A stretch of DNA of 64,000 nucleotides from positions 2,480,001 through 2,544,000 of the forward strand of contig JAHREC010000018.1 of NCBI GenBank assembly GCA_020081605.1, given 5' to 3'. Under the pieces are notes generated by a model. It was not told the DNA's origin and made no database searches. It saw only the letters and a list, made by a program, of their open reading frames with translations. The position numbers and the translations under genes are program-made. The DNA comes from Albifimbria verrucaria (Eukaryota > Ascomycota > Sordariomycetes > Hypocreales > Stachybotryaceae). This document shows, piece by piece, positions 11,230 to 21,431 of the stretch (within the stretch, counting starts at the first letter, position 1; each line of letters begins with the position of its first letter).

Positions 11230-13187
11230 TTATATCACTATCCGGAAGTCAAGGGTTGAGAACCACGCCTGTCTGTGGGTTTGGCATTTCCAAATCGGTC
11301 TTCCGAGGTAAGCGGCTGTACTGGTAAGAGTAACAGAGATACTACTTACTACCTCGTCCTTGACATTGCTGGCCATGGGACAGTGCGATTCCCACATATC
11401 AGAGGCTCTCTGCCGTGAGATTGGTCTAGCCATCAATTGGTCTTTACCACAGACCATTTTCTCGACTGCAGCATCATAAACCTTGTCTTGGGATAACACT
11501 TTCGGGCTCAGCTTCGGCTCAATAGTGTAGCTGGCCACGGAATTCATATAGGGCAGGGTAAGTTGATTTCGATCAACCAACAGCTGTTCCGTTCCTAGAT
11601 CGCATTTAGGAACCTCAAGTGGCGGCTGAGGCTCCGCTCCGCACTCTAATGGCGGTGTTTCCACGCTGTCTGGGTGATCACTGAACTTACGCCTTTTCCT
11701 TGGGGGCTTATACTTGGCACCATCAGCCTGCCATGAGCGTGCCAGCCTCTCCAAGAAGTCGTCAGCTTCTGCCCAAGCCATCTCTTCCTCGAGCATGGGA
11801 TAGTCAGGTTCTGTCAAAGGCTGCGTGTTTGCTCTATCGTCGGTTCTGCTATCCTGCATGTGAGGTTAGCAACATCTCGATTGGGCAAGAGGCGAACGGT
11901 ACATCTTCCTAAGGTGATAGGCGGCCTGCTGAGCGCCTTGCTACAATCCCTGGAGTGAAACTGTCCCCGCGCCAATATGGCAAAACCTCAGAGGACAGGC
12001 TGCCACCGGAATGTCCGTCGACAATTGGCTGTTCATCATCGGAGACCTCACCCTCGGATCGATCCAATGCACAATCGATTGGCGGGGACACCCGGTTTTT
12101 GTCATCTAAGGGCGATAGAGCAGATTTTTCTTTTGCGAAAGATGGACATTTCCAAATGTAATGTCTTTCTGCCACACCACAAGAAAGATCAGGGCAGAAC
12201 ATAGAGGGAGTGCCGTTATAGGGCGTGCCGGTCTCAGGGTGCGAAGAGATGGTGTCGTTTCCTGCGAAGAGTTGTGGTGTTAGATATAAACACAATATTT
12301 GTCAATATAATACTCATTACCAGGTCTACTCTTACCCCGGACTTGCTCTTCGACCAACATATGAGCACTTGAATGAGATTTACCTTCTGAGTATTGGACA
12401 GGACCCAAGGATTCCTTGGGAAGATCATAACCTTGCGAGAATGACCTGCTCTGGATCCTCTGGAGCTGATGATTGGTTGCGGAGGGAGTATACTGCCTAA
12501 AGAGTGCCCTATGTACGAGTCTTCGTTTCCTTCTGGAACGAGAAACCCCTTATCCAATATTTGATTGTCCTCGCGTCCATGTGTCTTGAGGTGACCGGGC
12601 CTTGGTGTTTGGCCATGCTGGTTGAAGTCAAACTTGTTATTGAGAGGGAGTGTTTATTTTGATGCTGTCGCGGAGAATTGTCCACACTGGATGGCATAGT
12701 CTCCCTTGAAGAAAGTCGAGGATTGGCTTCTGCATTATGAAGCCGTGGGACATATGGGCCAAATGAGACTTGACTTTTGATAGCCATGCCCGTATCTGAG
12801 GCAATGGTCTTGAGGACTGGATCGTCTCCCCCAAACGCCTGCCGCACACTCAAGCCATATAGAGATAATATCCTGTATGCTGCAGTTGTTTCTGATGAGA
12901 AATGTGCGCCATCGACGAACGACGATGGCGTGTTGGCCAGTCTGCGGTGGGACCTGACTGCGTTGGCCACTCCCACGCCCTGTACTTTGCCTCGCAGGAC
13001 AAATACGGCAGTACAGCCACAAGGCATAAATGGATATGAAGCTTGAGGCGGATAACTTGTTGCGTGCTTGCTTGAGCCTCTTCTCCAAGGTGTCCTGGCG
13101 CATCTGTGCCAGATCTGTCTGTGAACGAAGGCCATTGCAGCCTACGACATTAACTAGATTCGAGATGATGCACGCCTCCGAATCCAT
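11230..13187 (-). CDS. multi-exon protein of unknown function
   Basis: I do not recognise this gene. It appears to start at MDSEACIISNLVNVVGCNG (ATG at 13187). The likely frame moves through a segment with VQGVGVANAVRSHRRL, SSFVDGAHFSSETTAAYRIL and QAFGGDDPVLKTIASDTG. At 12597-12599 one base seems missing, since HQGP continues as GHLKTHGREDNQILDKG one base back. A probable intron (12262-12383) leads to a segment with several Cys and Trp residues (MFCPDLSCG, IWKCPSFAKEK) that could bind zinc. A second intron (11854-11944, GCTAAC branch) leads to a basic patch (KYKPPRKRRKFSD) that could be a nuclear localisation signal. A frame change near 13040-13060, and the phase at the first intron, remain unresolved, so the exact protein cannot be given. 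The gene is probably real because several long same-strand segments with coherent composition and plausible introns line up. Confidence 0.5.
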
Positions 13188-13636
13188 CTTCTGGGTGGGA
13201 CGTTGGATACTTGGATGCTAGGACATAGGAGCTTGGTGAGTTGCAGAAGAGAGCTAAATCGTAATGACAAGAGTTGCGAGAAGCTCGGATGAAGAAGGGG
13301 CGGTTGTTCGTGCCGAGCAGCTGGCAAACTTCAAGTGACAGTGACTAATGGGTACATTCTACAACCTCGGTTTGCTACAGGGAAATAAGTGGCCTGCCTG
13401 AGGTCTCCCGCTCAGGCTATCCTCACAGACTTGACTATACACACGTTCGAGGATAAAGGTGAAATATATCAATGTTCATAACCATAACGCATTACACGCC
13501 TCGACTCCGCAAACAGAAGCCCACCTGTGCTGCACCATGTCTGTCGTCTCCGCGGTAGTGGTCGTAGGGCACATAGATGATACGTTCAGAGGAGAACAAG
13601 ACAGCCTCGTCGTCTGTACGTCGCCGTGGCTCCCTA
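13188..13636. other. intergenic region
   Basis: Upstream of the unknown gene and downstream of the IST1-like gene, both on minus. No gene or repeat seen. Confidence 0.45.
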
Positions 13637-14686
13637 CTACCTCTTCTTCAGAGCCGCGAACCTCCTCTCCAGGTCACTAATTTCTGGTACGGACCCTTCC
13701 GGCTCGTTCAGCTTCTTTTTGGCTGCTGCCTGCTGCTGTTGCTGCTGCCGCGCGGCGGCGTCTTCCATCTGTTTGTTGGGTCGCAGCTCCACAGATCCCA
13801 GTGTTACCTTAGGGTGCACGTTATCCGTTGTCATCCGAGGCGGCGTTACTGTCAAGGGGCTCTTGGGGCCGCCCGGCTGACCGCGTGGCGGCGTTGCCTT
13901 GCTCAGTTGCTCTGCGCCCTTGGCTGCTTGCGGATCCGTTGCTAGAGGCTCCTCTCGTGCCTTTTGTGCTTGTCCTCCCGAAGGGTCGTCGTTGTCGGCG
14001 TCATCCTCGTCAAGCAGATCCGGCGGGGTCATCTCTCGTGCGCGCCTCGGCCAATCCACCCCGTAAGCCCTCGCGATTTCTTCTAGGTAGCCCTGGACAA
14101 GCTCTTGGCGCGGGGGCTCGACGCTGAGTTTCTTGATGACCTTCTCGTTCACCTTTCCATCCGTATTCTCCATGGCTGCTAGCACAAACTCCTTGCCGTA
14201 CTTGTCGGCTAGCAGGCTCCTGACGACCAAGAGCTCCTTAATCTCCGTCTTGGGGGCTGCATATATGATGCTTTTGATGGCCTCCTCCAGCCCCGGGTCA
14301 CACGTCGAGCCTTCTAGGAGTCCCGCACGCGCTAAAAGCAGTTCGCAGTACAGCTCCAGCAGCTCGTGCAGCTCCGTGGTGATGTCGGATCGGATGATGT
14401 TCTCGACTCGGATCGTCGCGGAATCGACCTTGCCGGCCTCGAGCAGCTGGGCCATGGCGCGGCGGTGCGTCTTGCCGAGCTGCTCATCGCGCTGCTGCAC
14501 CATGCGCAGGCGCGCGATGGCGAGCTTCAGCTGGACCTTGAGCTTGGTCTGGACGGCGTCGCGACAGAGCCGCTGTTAGCGGGCGTTGCCATTGCGTCAC
14601 TGCTGGATGGGAAGGACTGCGGGGTCTTTGGAGGGGCAATGATATGAATCCAGTGTCACTTACAGTGTAGGATGCTGAGGAGCCAT
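13637..14686 (-). CDS. IST1: IST1-like ESCRT-III-associated protein
   Basis: Regulator of the VPS4 ATPase and ESCRT-III in sorting of cargo into multivesicular bodies. The IST1 domain (DUF292) spans roughly residues 20-190: TKLKVQLKLAIARLRMVQQ, then HRRAMAQLLEAGKVDSATIR, VENIIRSDI, ELLELYCELLLAR and KYGKEFVLAAMEN, with a VNEKVIKKLSVEPP segment after it. The tail is low complexity: acidic LLDEDDADNDD, proline-rich stretches, and a Gln/Ala run just before KKKLNEPEG. It ends with SDLERRFAALKKR, which resembles a MIT-interacting motif. A small first exon (MAPQHPTL, ATG 14686) is joined by a 91-base intron (14573-14663). The frame needs one extra base at about 14551-14552 to connect GSVATPS to TKLKVQL. 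The corrected length is 319 residues. Confidence 0.9.
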
Positions 14687-15323
14687 GGCAGTCTGTCGAG
14701 GCACCAAAGGTTCGGGGAGGAAGTAAAGGAGAAAATGCGCTCCCAAGGTGATCAGCGGGAGAGATCGGGAAGTGATGGAATTCCAAGGCAGGCGCTGCGT
14801 CAACAGGCACCTGTGTTGGCTCCCATCCCGGGTCCGTCAGCCTTTTGGTGGATGCGCCAGGCGCCTGGGCTACCGCACCCTTTTAGCTTATTGCGGGGTC
14901 CCTGGATGCTGAACCCCACTGGAGCTTCCTTGGTCGCTGCGCTGCGCGATGCTCTCTACTTTTAACATTAGCATCCAGTTACATGTCCAAATACCAAGAC
15001 GCACGATCCTCGTCACTCGAGCTGCAGCTTCATCGCAAATATTCTGAGCAATTCTCGTTCTATGATTTACAACGGCGTTCCGGAAAGCACTTTCTGGACG
15101 ATATAACTGGCTATCAGATCCATTCCGTGGAACACCATACTACACATATCTTTCCCCAATCGGCCCCATACTGGGCCAACCCTTGATGCCTGGTTCCTGT
15201 TCCTTGTGAACGCCTTACCCAATGCTGCTGAACTGTTGCCTGCCACTAGAAAGAAAGGTAGGACTCGACGAATATGTGTAACTGCTACACTCACTGGCCC
15301 CTGATGTCTTGCTTGCCTCGGCT
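14687..15323. other. intergenic region
   Basis: Between the IST1-like start and the NMA111 stop, both on minus, so mainly the IST1 promoter. No gene or repeat seen. Confidence 0.45.
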
Positions 15324-18300
15324 CTACTCCATCTCCTCGTCCGCGTCAATCGGTGGCACCCCATCCGTTGCCTCGCCTTGGAAAACCTGGTTGCCCTCAT
15401 ACGTTACTCGCCGCCAGCCGCATGCTTCCTTGTTGTCCTTGATCCATTCCATTGTCGGGAAGTAATGATCATTCTTCTTCATGGTAATCACCCAAGGCAC
15501 AGAGTCGAAAGTGACCGCCTTCAGTCGGAAGTCTAATCTCAAGTCAGCATTATTTCTCGACATGTATAAACAGATGTCAAACGTCACTCACAAGTATTGT
15601 CAGGAATCTTCCGGGTGGCGGCGATGAAGGAGTCAAGATCCGGTGTCGGCTGGCCATTGACGTGAGTGATGAAGTTGGTCGGTGCCACTCCATACTGGTA
15701 CGCCGGCGATCCGCGGATGCGGCTGGAAACATACACCTCGCTGTGGAGCTTGCTTATTTGCTGTCGAACAGCCTGGTGAGGTCGGTGTAGGACGGCGCCG
15801 CAGAACGACACCGCATGGTCCGTCTCCATATCGTCGGCCGCCACCGTTGCAAGCTGGAGATGTAGTTCCTCACACTCTCGGACAATAACCGCATCCAACA
15901 ATTCATTGGAGTACATGACATCAAAATCAGAGATCGTGGTACAGATTTTACCATTCAGAGTCAGGACAATGTCTCCTTCCAGGAGGGAGACGGGCTGATT
16001 TATCCGCTCAAAGGCACGCTTGCTCACCATGAACAGCTGGTGGTGAGATCGGTTGGCCTGAGTCACCTTACGAATCCACTCATCAGATACGCCCATGACA
16101 GAAGCCTGAGACATTTGAATGGCCCTAAACTCAACAGACAAGATACGCAGCTTTGGCGTCTCGCCCTTCTGAATGGCCGATATGACGGGCAATAGAGTCG
16201 GTGTACCCATGCCCAGATAGTACTCCTCATCCCGCTGGCTACAGGGTGACCGCTCGCCGAGGTATGACAGCCACAGAGCCTGCACAGTACCGTCTGGTGC
16301 GACAAGCACACCGCTGTTGCAGGTAGAGCCCAGGTTGCTGTCGATAGTGATGGCGTCGACATTGACTGCACGGTATCGTGGAGCTCCGGAGTTGGCAGGG
16401 ATTGCAACTGCCGTAATTTCCGTCACGGTGGTCGCACCATGCACAACGCGGCCGATCCTGTTGTGGCCGAGGAAGTAGGTCTTAGCGCCTTGCGTCAAGT
16501 GCTCGCTGCTAAGCCTTGCGCTCATCACCGGTGCATCAACGAGGGATGGGTCGTACTTGATGATGGCATAGTTCTGTAGAGGGTGAAGGAAGACTACCTT
16601 ACCCTCGACAATGATGGAGTCGGCAATAGTCACTGTGATATCGCAGAGATCGTAAGGAACGATGGCTCTCGAGATGAGTACAAGACCTTTCTCGGCATCG
16701 ATAACCAGGCCCATGCCCCATCTGCGATTCTTGGGAAGCCATCCAGCTTCACCGGCATAGTGCAGTTGACGTGGACGAAGCTCCTGATGAGCTCGCCAAT
16801 TCCAGGGTGAGGCATATGGTCCAACTCGATGAAGGAAGCAGATCGTCGGACAGGTGTCACAGGGGAGAGGGTCACCCAGGTCGCTAAAGTCCCATAGGCC
16901 GCTCTCATCGTTTCGTATGGCCATCTTCATTTTGGCGGACCAGTGACGGTCTACATAAATGACTGTCGTGTTCAACGTATGCAGATCCCGGAGATGCTTG
17001 TAAGTGACGACAACCCTGGCTTTGTCTGGAATCTTCTTCATCACCTCGATGAAGGTGTCAAGGTCGGGGACCTTCTTGTGGTCCACAGTTTGGATAATCC
17101 AGCCATTATCGGTGTTTTCGAACCGGAACGAGCCAGCAGACTCACAGACGTAAACACCCTGAACAGGAACAGCATATAACCTAGCTTGCTGATAGGACAG
17201 GTTGTGAAAGCTAGCGCCAGCAACTGACACGAAGCGGTCTGGTGTGATCTTATGAAGATCGCCAACCTCAATCTCTACTTCGACGTCTTCACCACCACGC
17301 TGAAGCTGGAACTTGATGGTGCTACCCACGTTGGAATCGAGGATGTCGTCCAGTCGGATAAACTGAGTGATCATCTCACCGTTAACCTTGATGAGCACAT
17401 CACCTTCCTCGATCTTGTTGTGGGAGGGCCCAGCGGGAAGGACAATCTCAGCCACCAGCATATTGGTTTCTTCGGGAAAGCCTTCCGTGTAGCTGCCTCC
17501 CATTCTGGGGTCAGGCCCAACCGGCGACATTCGTCAAAGGGCTTAAGCAAGAACTGGCACTGGATATCTCCTCGAGTAACCGGCTTACCCTGCTGAATGC
17601 ACTGCAGGGCACGAAGGGGTCTGTCCAAGGGAGGAAGTAGTCCGTCGATGCCCCGTCGGATCGTCCGCCTGCCTGTAGGGCAACCGCAGACCCATCCTTG
17701 CTAACGACAGGACTGCCAGAACTTCCGCCACTTGCCGCAGCGTTGGCCTGGTAGTAGCACGTGTTGAAATCGCTGTAACCCTCGCCGTATTCAGGAGCGT
17801 TGCGGTCTAGTCGACTGATGACACCGGACAGGATACTGAGCTTTTCTCCTGCATCGTTACCGACGACTCGAATCTCGGCGCCCACTACTATTTGTCAGCA
17901 CCTAGAATGCAACAGCTGTGGCTGCGAGGGAAAGAAAACCGTACCTTTCGCTTGGTCAGGAGACAATTCCAGGCCGTCAACATGCATGTACTTTATAGCC
18001 TTGGGATCGTACTTAAGAAGGCCGAAATCGTGGACCGGGTCCCGGTAGACGGGGTAGCAGTCGACCTCTTCATGGTTATCGAAGACGCAGTGGCCCCAGA
18101 ACGGGCCGGAACCGACGACGTGGCGATTCGTCAAGATGTATCTGGAAGCTATGCTTAGCTTTTGTAAAAGGTAAATGATGGGCACGGTATTTACCCTCTT
18201 TCGGAATCAACGACAAAACCAGTGGCTTCGCTCGTAAGGGCCGGGTCAGTGTCGAAGGAGCACGTCTGGCAGAACCTGATGGCGACGACGTTGCGAACAA

Positions 18301-18534
18301 CCTTTTGGATGGTATCCTGCCACTCGCCCAAGCTCCCCGGGGTCCCAACGTAGTGCGCAGGATGTGAGATGTCCTCGACCGAATCGGACTGCTCGTCGTA
18401 GTCGATCACCTCGACATCAGGGGTGTTGTCGTCGGGCGACAGCTTGCCGTTCACCGGTCTCTTGGCTGAAGGGACCTGGTCCGGAGAGCCGGGGCCTTTC
18501 TCTTGTTCCGCGCCGAGCTCCTCGTACCATTCAT
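15324..18534 (-). CDS. NMA111: NMA111, nuclear HtrA-type pro-apoptotic serine protease
   Basis: Large fungal HtrA/Omi-like protease with two protease-like halves and PDZ modules, linked in yeast to apoptosis and heat tolerance. The active-half triad is visible: His in TNRHVVG, Asp in DFGLLKYD, Ser in [12 protein letters not shown]-type segments include [17 protein letters not shown]. The second half reads [20 protein letters not shown], then [17 protein letters not shown], with a degenerate active site. Start [15 protein letters not shown] (18534) is followed by a basic nuclear-type signal. Introns are 18142-18194, 17888-17944 and 15533-15591, all in phase. Five frame breaks occur: about 18491-18494, 17629-17631, 17474-17476, 16862-16865 and 16733-16735. 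Four look like a C missing from a run; the fourth is a net +1. The last two cancel each other, so residues between them are scrambled in a naive translation. Corrected length is about 1,014 residues. Confidence 0.93.
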
Positions 18535-19653
18535 GATGGCTGTTGTAGGTAGAGCAGAGCCTTGGGGGTGTCGTGTCGCAACTCTGACGTAGTGTTGTGA
18601 CAACAGAACCGGAGGTCCTGGTCAGGTTCGCAACCGCGACAGGCGTCTATTTATATTCGAAGTTAAACGAACTCGTGTGGGCTGGAGATGCAGCTTTTCG
18701 TCTCGTCTCGGAATGTATCAAGCGTTCGTCGAGCAGCAGACCATCTACCTTGATTGACAGCCCCGTGAATAATCACAAATCCAGACAAACACGCCGGAGC
18801 AACGAGCCACCGGAGCAAGGGAGGGAGGGAGGAGGCGAGTTTGGTGGTAGACGCGGCTCAGGAAACTAATCCAGAGCGGGAGGAAGCAGGAAAACGAAAG
18901 CGTGGAAACAAAGATGGTGGAGTGGACGGCGGCGCATGTGATGCCTCGAGCGCAGTCTGGGGAAAATTCGATGCAACTTTGGGCTCGCGAGGTGGATCAG
19001 CAGGATTGAATTATTGCATACAGGGGTGGGCACCCGTTTGGCCTTGGATGCCATGGAACATGGGAGCCCCACGCTAGCGGATACCTCGAGCTACCTTGGC
19101 CCCAGCCCAAGCTTCTGCGGCTGCGCAAGTACCGCGCCCGGCCCACCGAACCCCTGCCTTGAACCTGGCCGTAGCTCCCGTGCGCCTTAACTTATGTAAG
19201 GCGAACGCAATGCACATGCATGCCTATTATCTGATCTCTCTTCCACAACCCGAGAGGGTGTGCACCTCTGAGACATGCCTACAGAAACATGATGGAGGTG
19301 TGGGCTCTTCCCACCTCGTGTCTCACCTCCAGCTCCAGCACGGCACTGCGCTTCTTTCTTATCGAGCTCTCTTGTCATACCGACCGACTAAGCTATCCTT
19401 CGTGGCTATCCTTCGTGGCTATCCCTCGTATCGCTCTCTAGCAAAGTGACCCTTGTCCACGCCAAACGCAAGCAAGCTAACTCTCGCTGCTTCAAGGCTC
19501 CCCATGCCTTGTGATCCTGTGATAGCATGCTACCCCGTCCTCGTCCGCTCATCCGACCCTTGACAGACTGCGGAGTCGACCTTCACACCGACCCTAAAAG
19601 TAAATGTCGTGGGACTCCGTCCTTCTGCATGTACATCATATGCAACCCCAAAT
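18535..19653. other. intergenic, NMA111 promoter
   Basis: Upstream of NMA111 and downstream of the Myb-like gene. It contains G-rich purine stretches at about 18815-18930 and a direct repeat of TATCCTTCGTGGC at 19393-19418. No gene seen. Confidence 0.45.
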
Positions 19654-20294
19654 TTACTCGTCAGGCTCTGCTTTTGGCTCCATGAGACTGTCACAGGAAT
19701 TCTCTTCTTCGCTATCGGCATCCTTCTTAACCTTCTTGGTCTTCCGAGGAGTTCCTTTAACTGGAGATAGGTACTAGTCAGCCCCCAGTCCTTACTTAGC
19801 ACCTCATACGTCACTTACAGGCAGCCGAGCGCTTCTTGAGGGTCGACTTAGGGCTTCCAAAGCTGTCGTCGTCGTCGTCCCCGTCGTCTTCGGCAGGCTT
19901 GGGCTTCTTGGTTGGCGTCTTGCGAGCTATTTTGGTTTAGCAACATGATCACTTATGACAGGTAGACTATAGACCATAAACTCACGAGTGGGTGTTCTCT
20001 TGGTCGGAGTCTTGGCGGGCGATGTAGTACCGCTCCCGCCGGCCTCATCAAGATCGGCAACGGCCTTGTTGATCTTGGTCCACATGTTCTGAAGTGACTT
20101 GGTCGTGCGTCCAGGCATGTTGAGGCGCTGCCAGTTGATGCTCTTCCCATCTTCTTTCAACTGTGCAACGATGCGCAGGAGGAACTGGAACTTGAGAAGC
20201 GTCAGCGGGCTCGTAAAATAATCATTAAGATAATTTTACTTACTTTGGCCTCCTCAGTCCACGCCAAGGTCTTGCCCTCGGTCTGATTCTCCAT
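19654..20294 (-). CDS. small Myb/SANT-like DNA-binding protein
   Basis: Predicted nuclear protein of 156 residues. The N-terminal half is a single Myb/SANT-like helix set: LAWTEEAKFQFLLRIVAQL, then INWQRLNMPGRTTKSLQNMW and TKINKAVADL. Trp residues at the expected spacing and the PGRTTKSLQNMW third helix support DNA binding. The rest is a lysine/threonine-proline-rich tail (TPTKRTPTRKTPTKKPKP), an acidic run (DDGDDDDDS), another basic stretch (KSTLKKRSA, RKTKKVKKDADS) and an acidic end. Three introns (20191-20243, 19927-19985, 19761-19818) are all canonical and in phase, and the total is exactly 157 codons with no correction. Many fungi have paralogous proteins of this type; the specific role is unknown. 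Confidence 0.85.
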
Positions 20295-21431
20295 CTTATC
20301 TTGCTGGCCGGTATAAGGTGAGTTGTGTCGATGCTGACACAATATAGTTGCCCACGGTGTAATGAGAACAGTAATTTACGTTTCAGACGCTATTCAGAGA
20401 AAAGGAGTTAGCTTTCATCAGTGAATACATCGGCCATGATAAGTCAACACCAAGTGATGAATACCAAACTTGTCAATCGTCGAGTTTCGTGCAGGAATAA
20501 CGGAAGAGCAACCTGTTACCTGGTGATAGATGTTTGGGAAAGGAAAGGAGTCGTGACAAGGATATTGAAAGGCACAGGGCAGTTTTTCGAGGTGGGTTAC
20601 ACGCCAGCTTCCAGTAAAGCTACCCAGTGTTGATAAAGAGGTGCCAACACATACCTTTGATGCTTAAATCTTTTATGAAGAGTGATATCGCTTGTTGTTA
20701 CTTGTGCTGATGTGCTTAGGTGCAAGAGTGCAGATGAAAGTGAAAGTAGATGGTAGGTGGTAGAGAAAAATGGTAAGGGAGAGGTGGTGAAGGGGAAAAG
20801 TGTGAGAGTGCAACAAAGTGAGAGTTGGTTAAAGTTGAACATCTAAGGCGATGTAGAGGGCTCTGAGAGGAACTGCCAGGTGCCGGTCAGACAGCAGCTG
20901 TATGCATACGCTGCACACGCTCAGGAGGCACCTTGCACCTCGAGCATCAGTAGGTAGCAGCTGTTCATCACTTGGGCTTCACCAGGTTTGACAAACGAAT
21001 TCAGGTGGATCCAAGGATCCATCAATTTCTAACTCATCAGGTCTGTTACTAGCAGTAGATTCAATGACACCGAACTTCGCAAAGTTGATATTGCCACTCG
21101 TCAGCTTAGATTATATATGTGAATGAGTAAAGCCAGTATAGTCACTTGCTGTCCGAACACCATTTACATTATACTCCTAGGCTGAAAATCCCCAATTCTT
21201 TGAAGCGTCATCAGTTGGTGGCAGCCAACTCTCCGTCAATCCAGAATCTCCGATCCGCTTCCTGAATATTCCCTCTATAAACTCCAGATCAAGTGCGATC
21301 ATTGTTGCGTATATGGGTATCGTATCTACTGTTGCATGAAAGAAAAAGCCAGTGTGCAGCTATCGATGGTGAGCAAGAGCTGAATCTTCAAGACGTCGTA
21401 AGTCAAGAGAGGCTGAGAATCGATAAAGCCT
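20295..21431. other. intergenic region, 1.1 kb
   Basis: Upstream of the Myb-like gene and downstream of the J-domain gene. A purine-rich tract (GGTAAGGGAGAGGTGGTGAAGG and flanks, about 20740-20830) lies in the presumed promoter or 5' leader. No gene seen. Confidence 0.45.
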
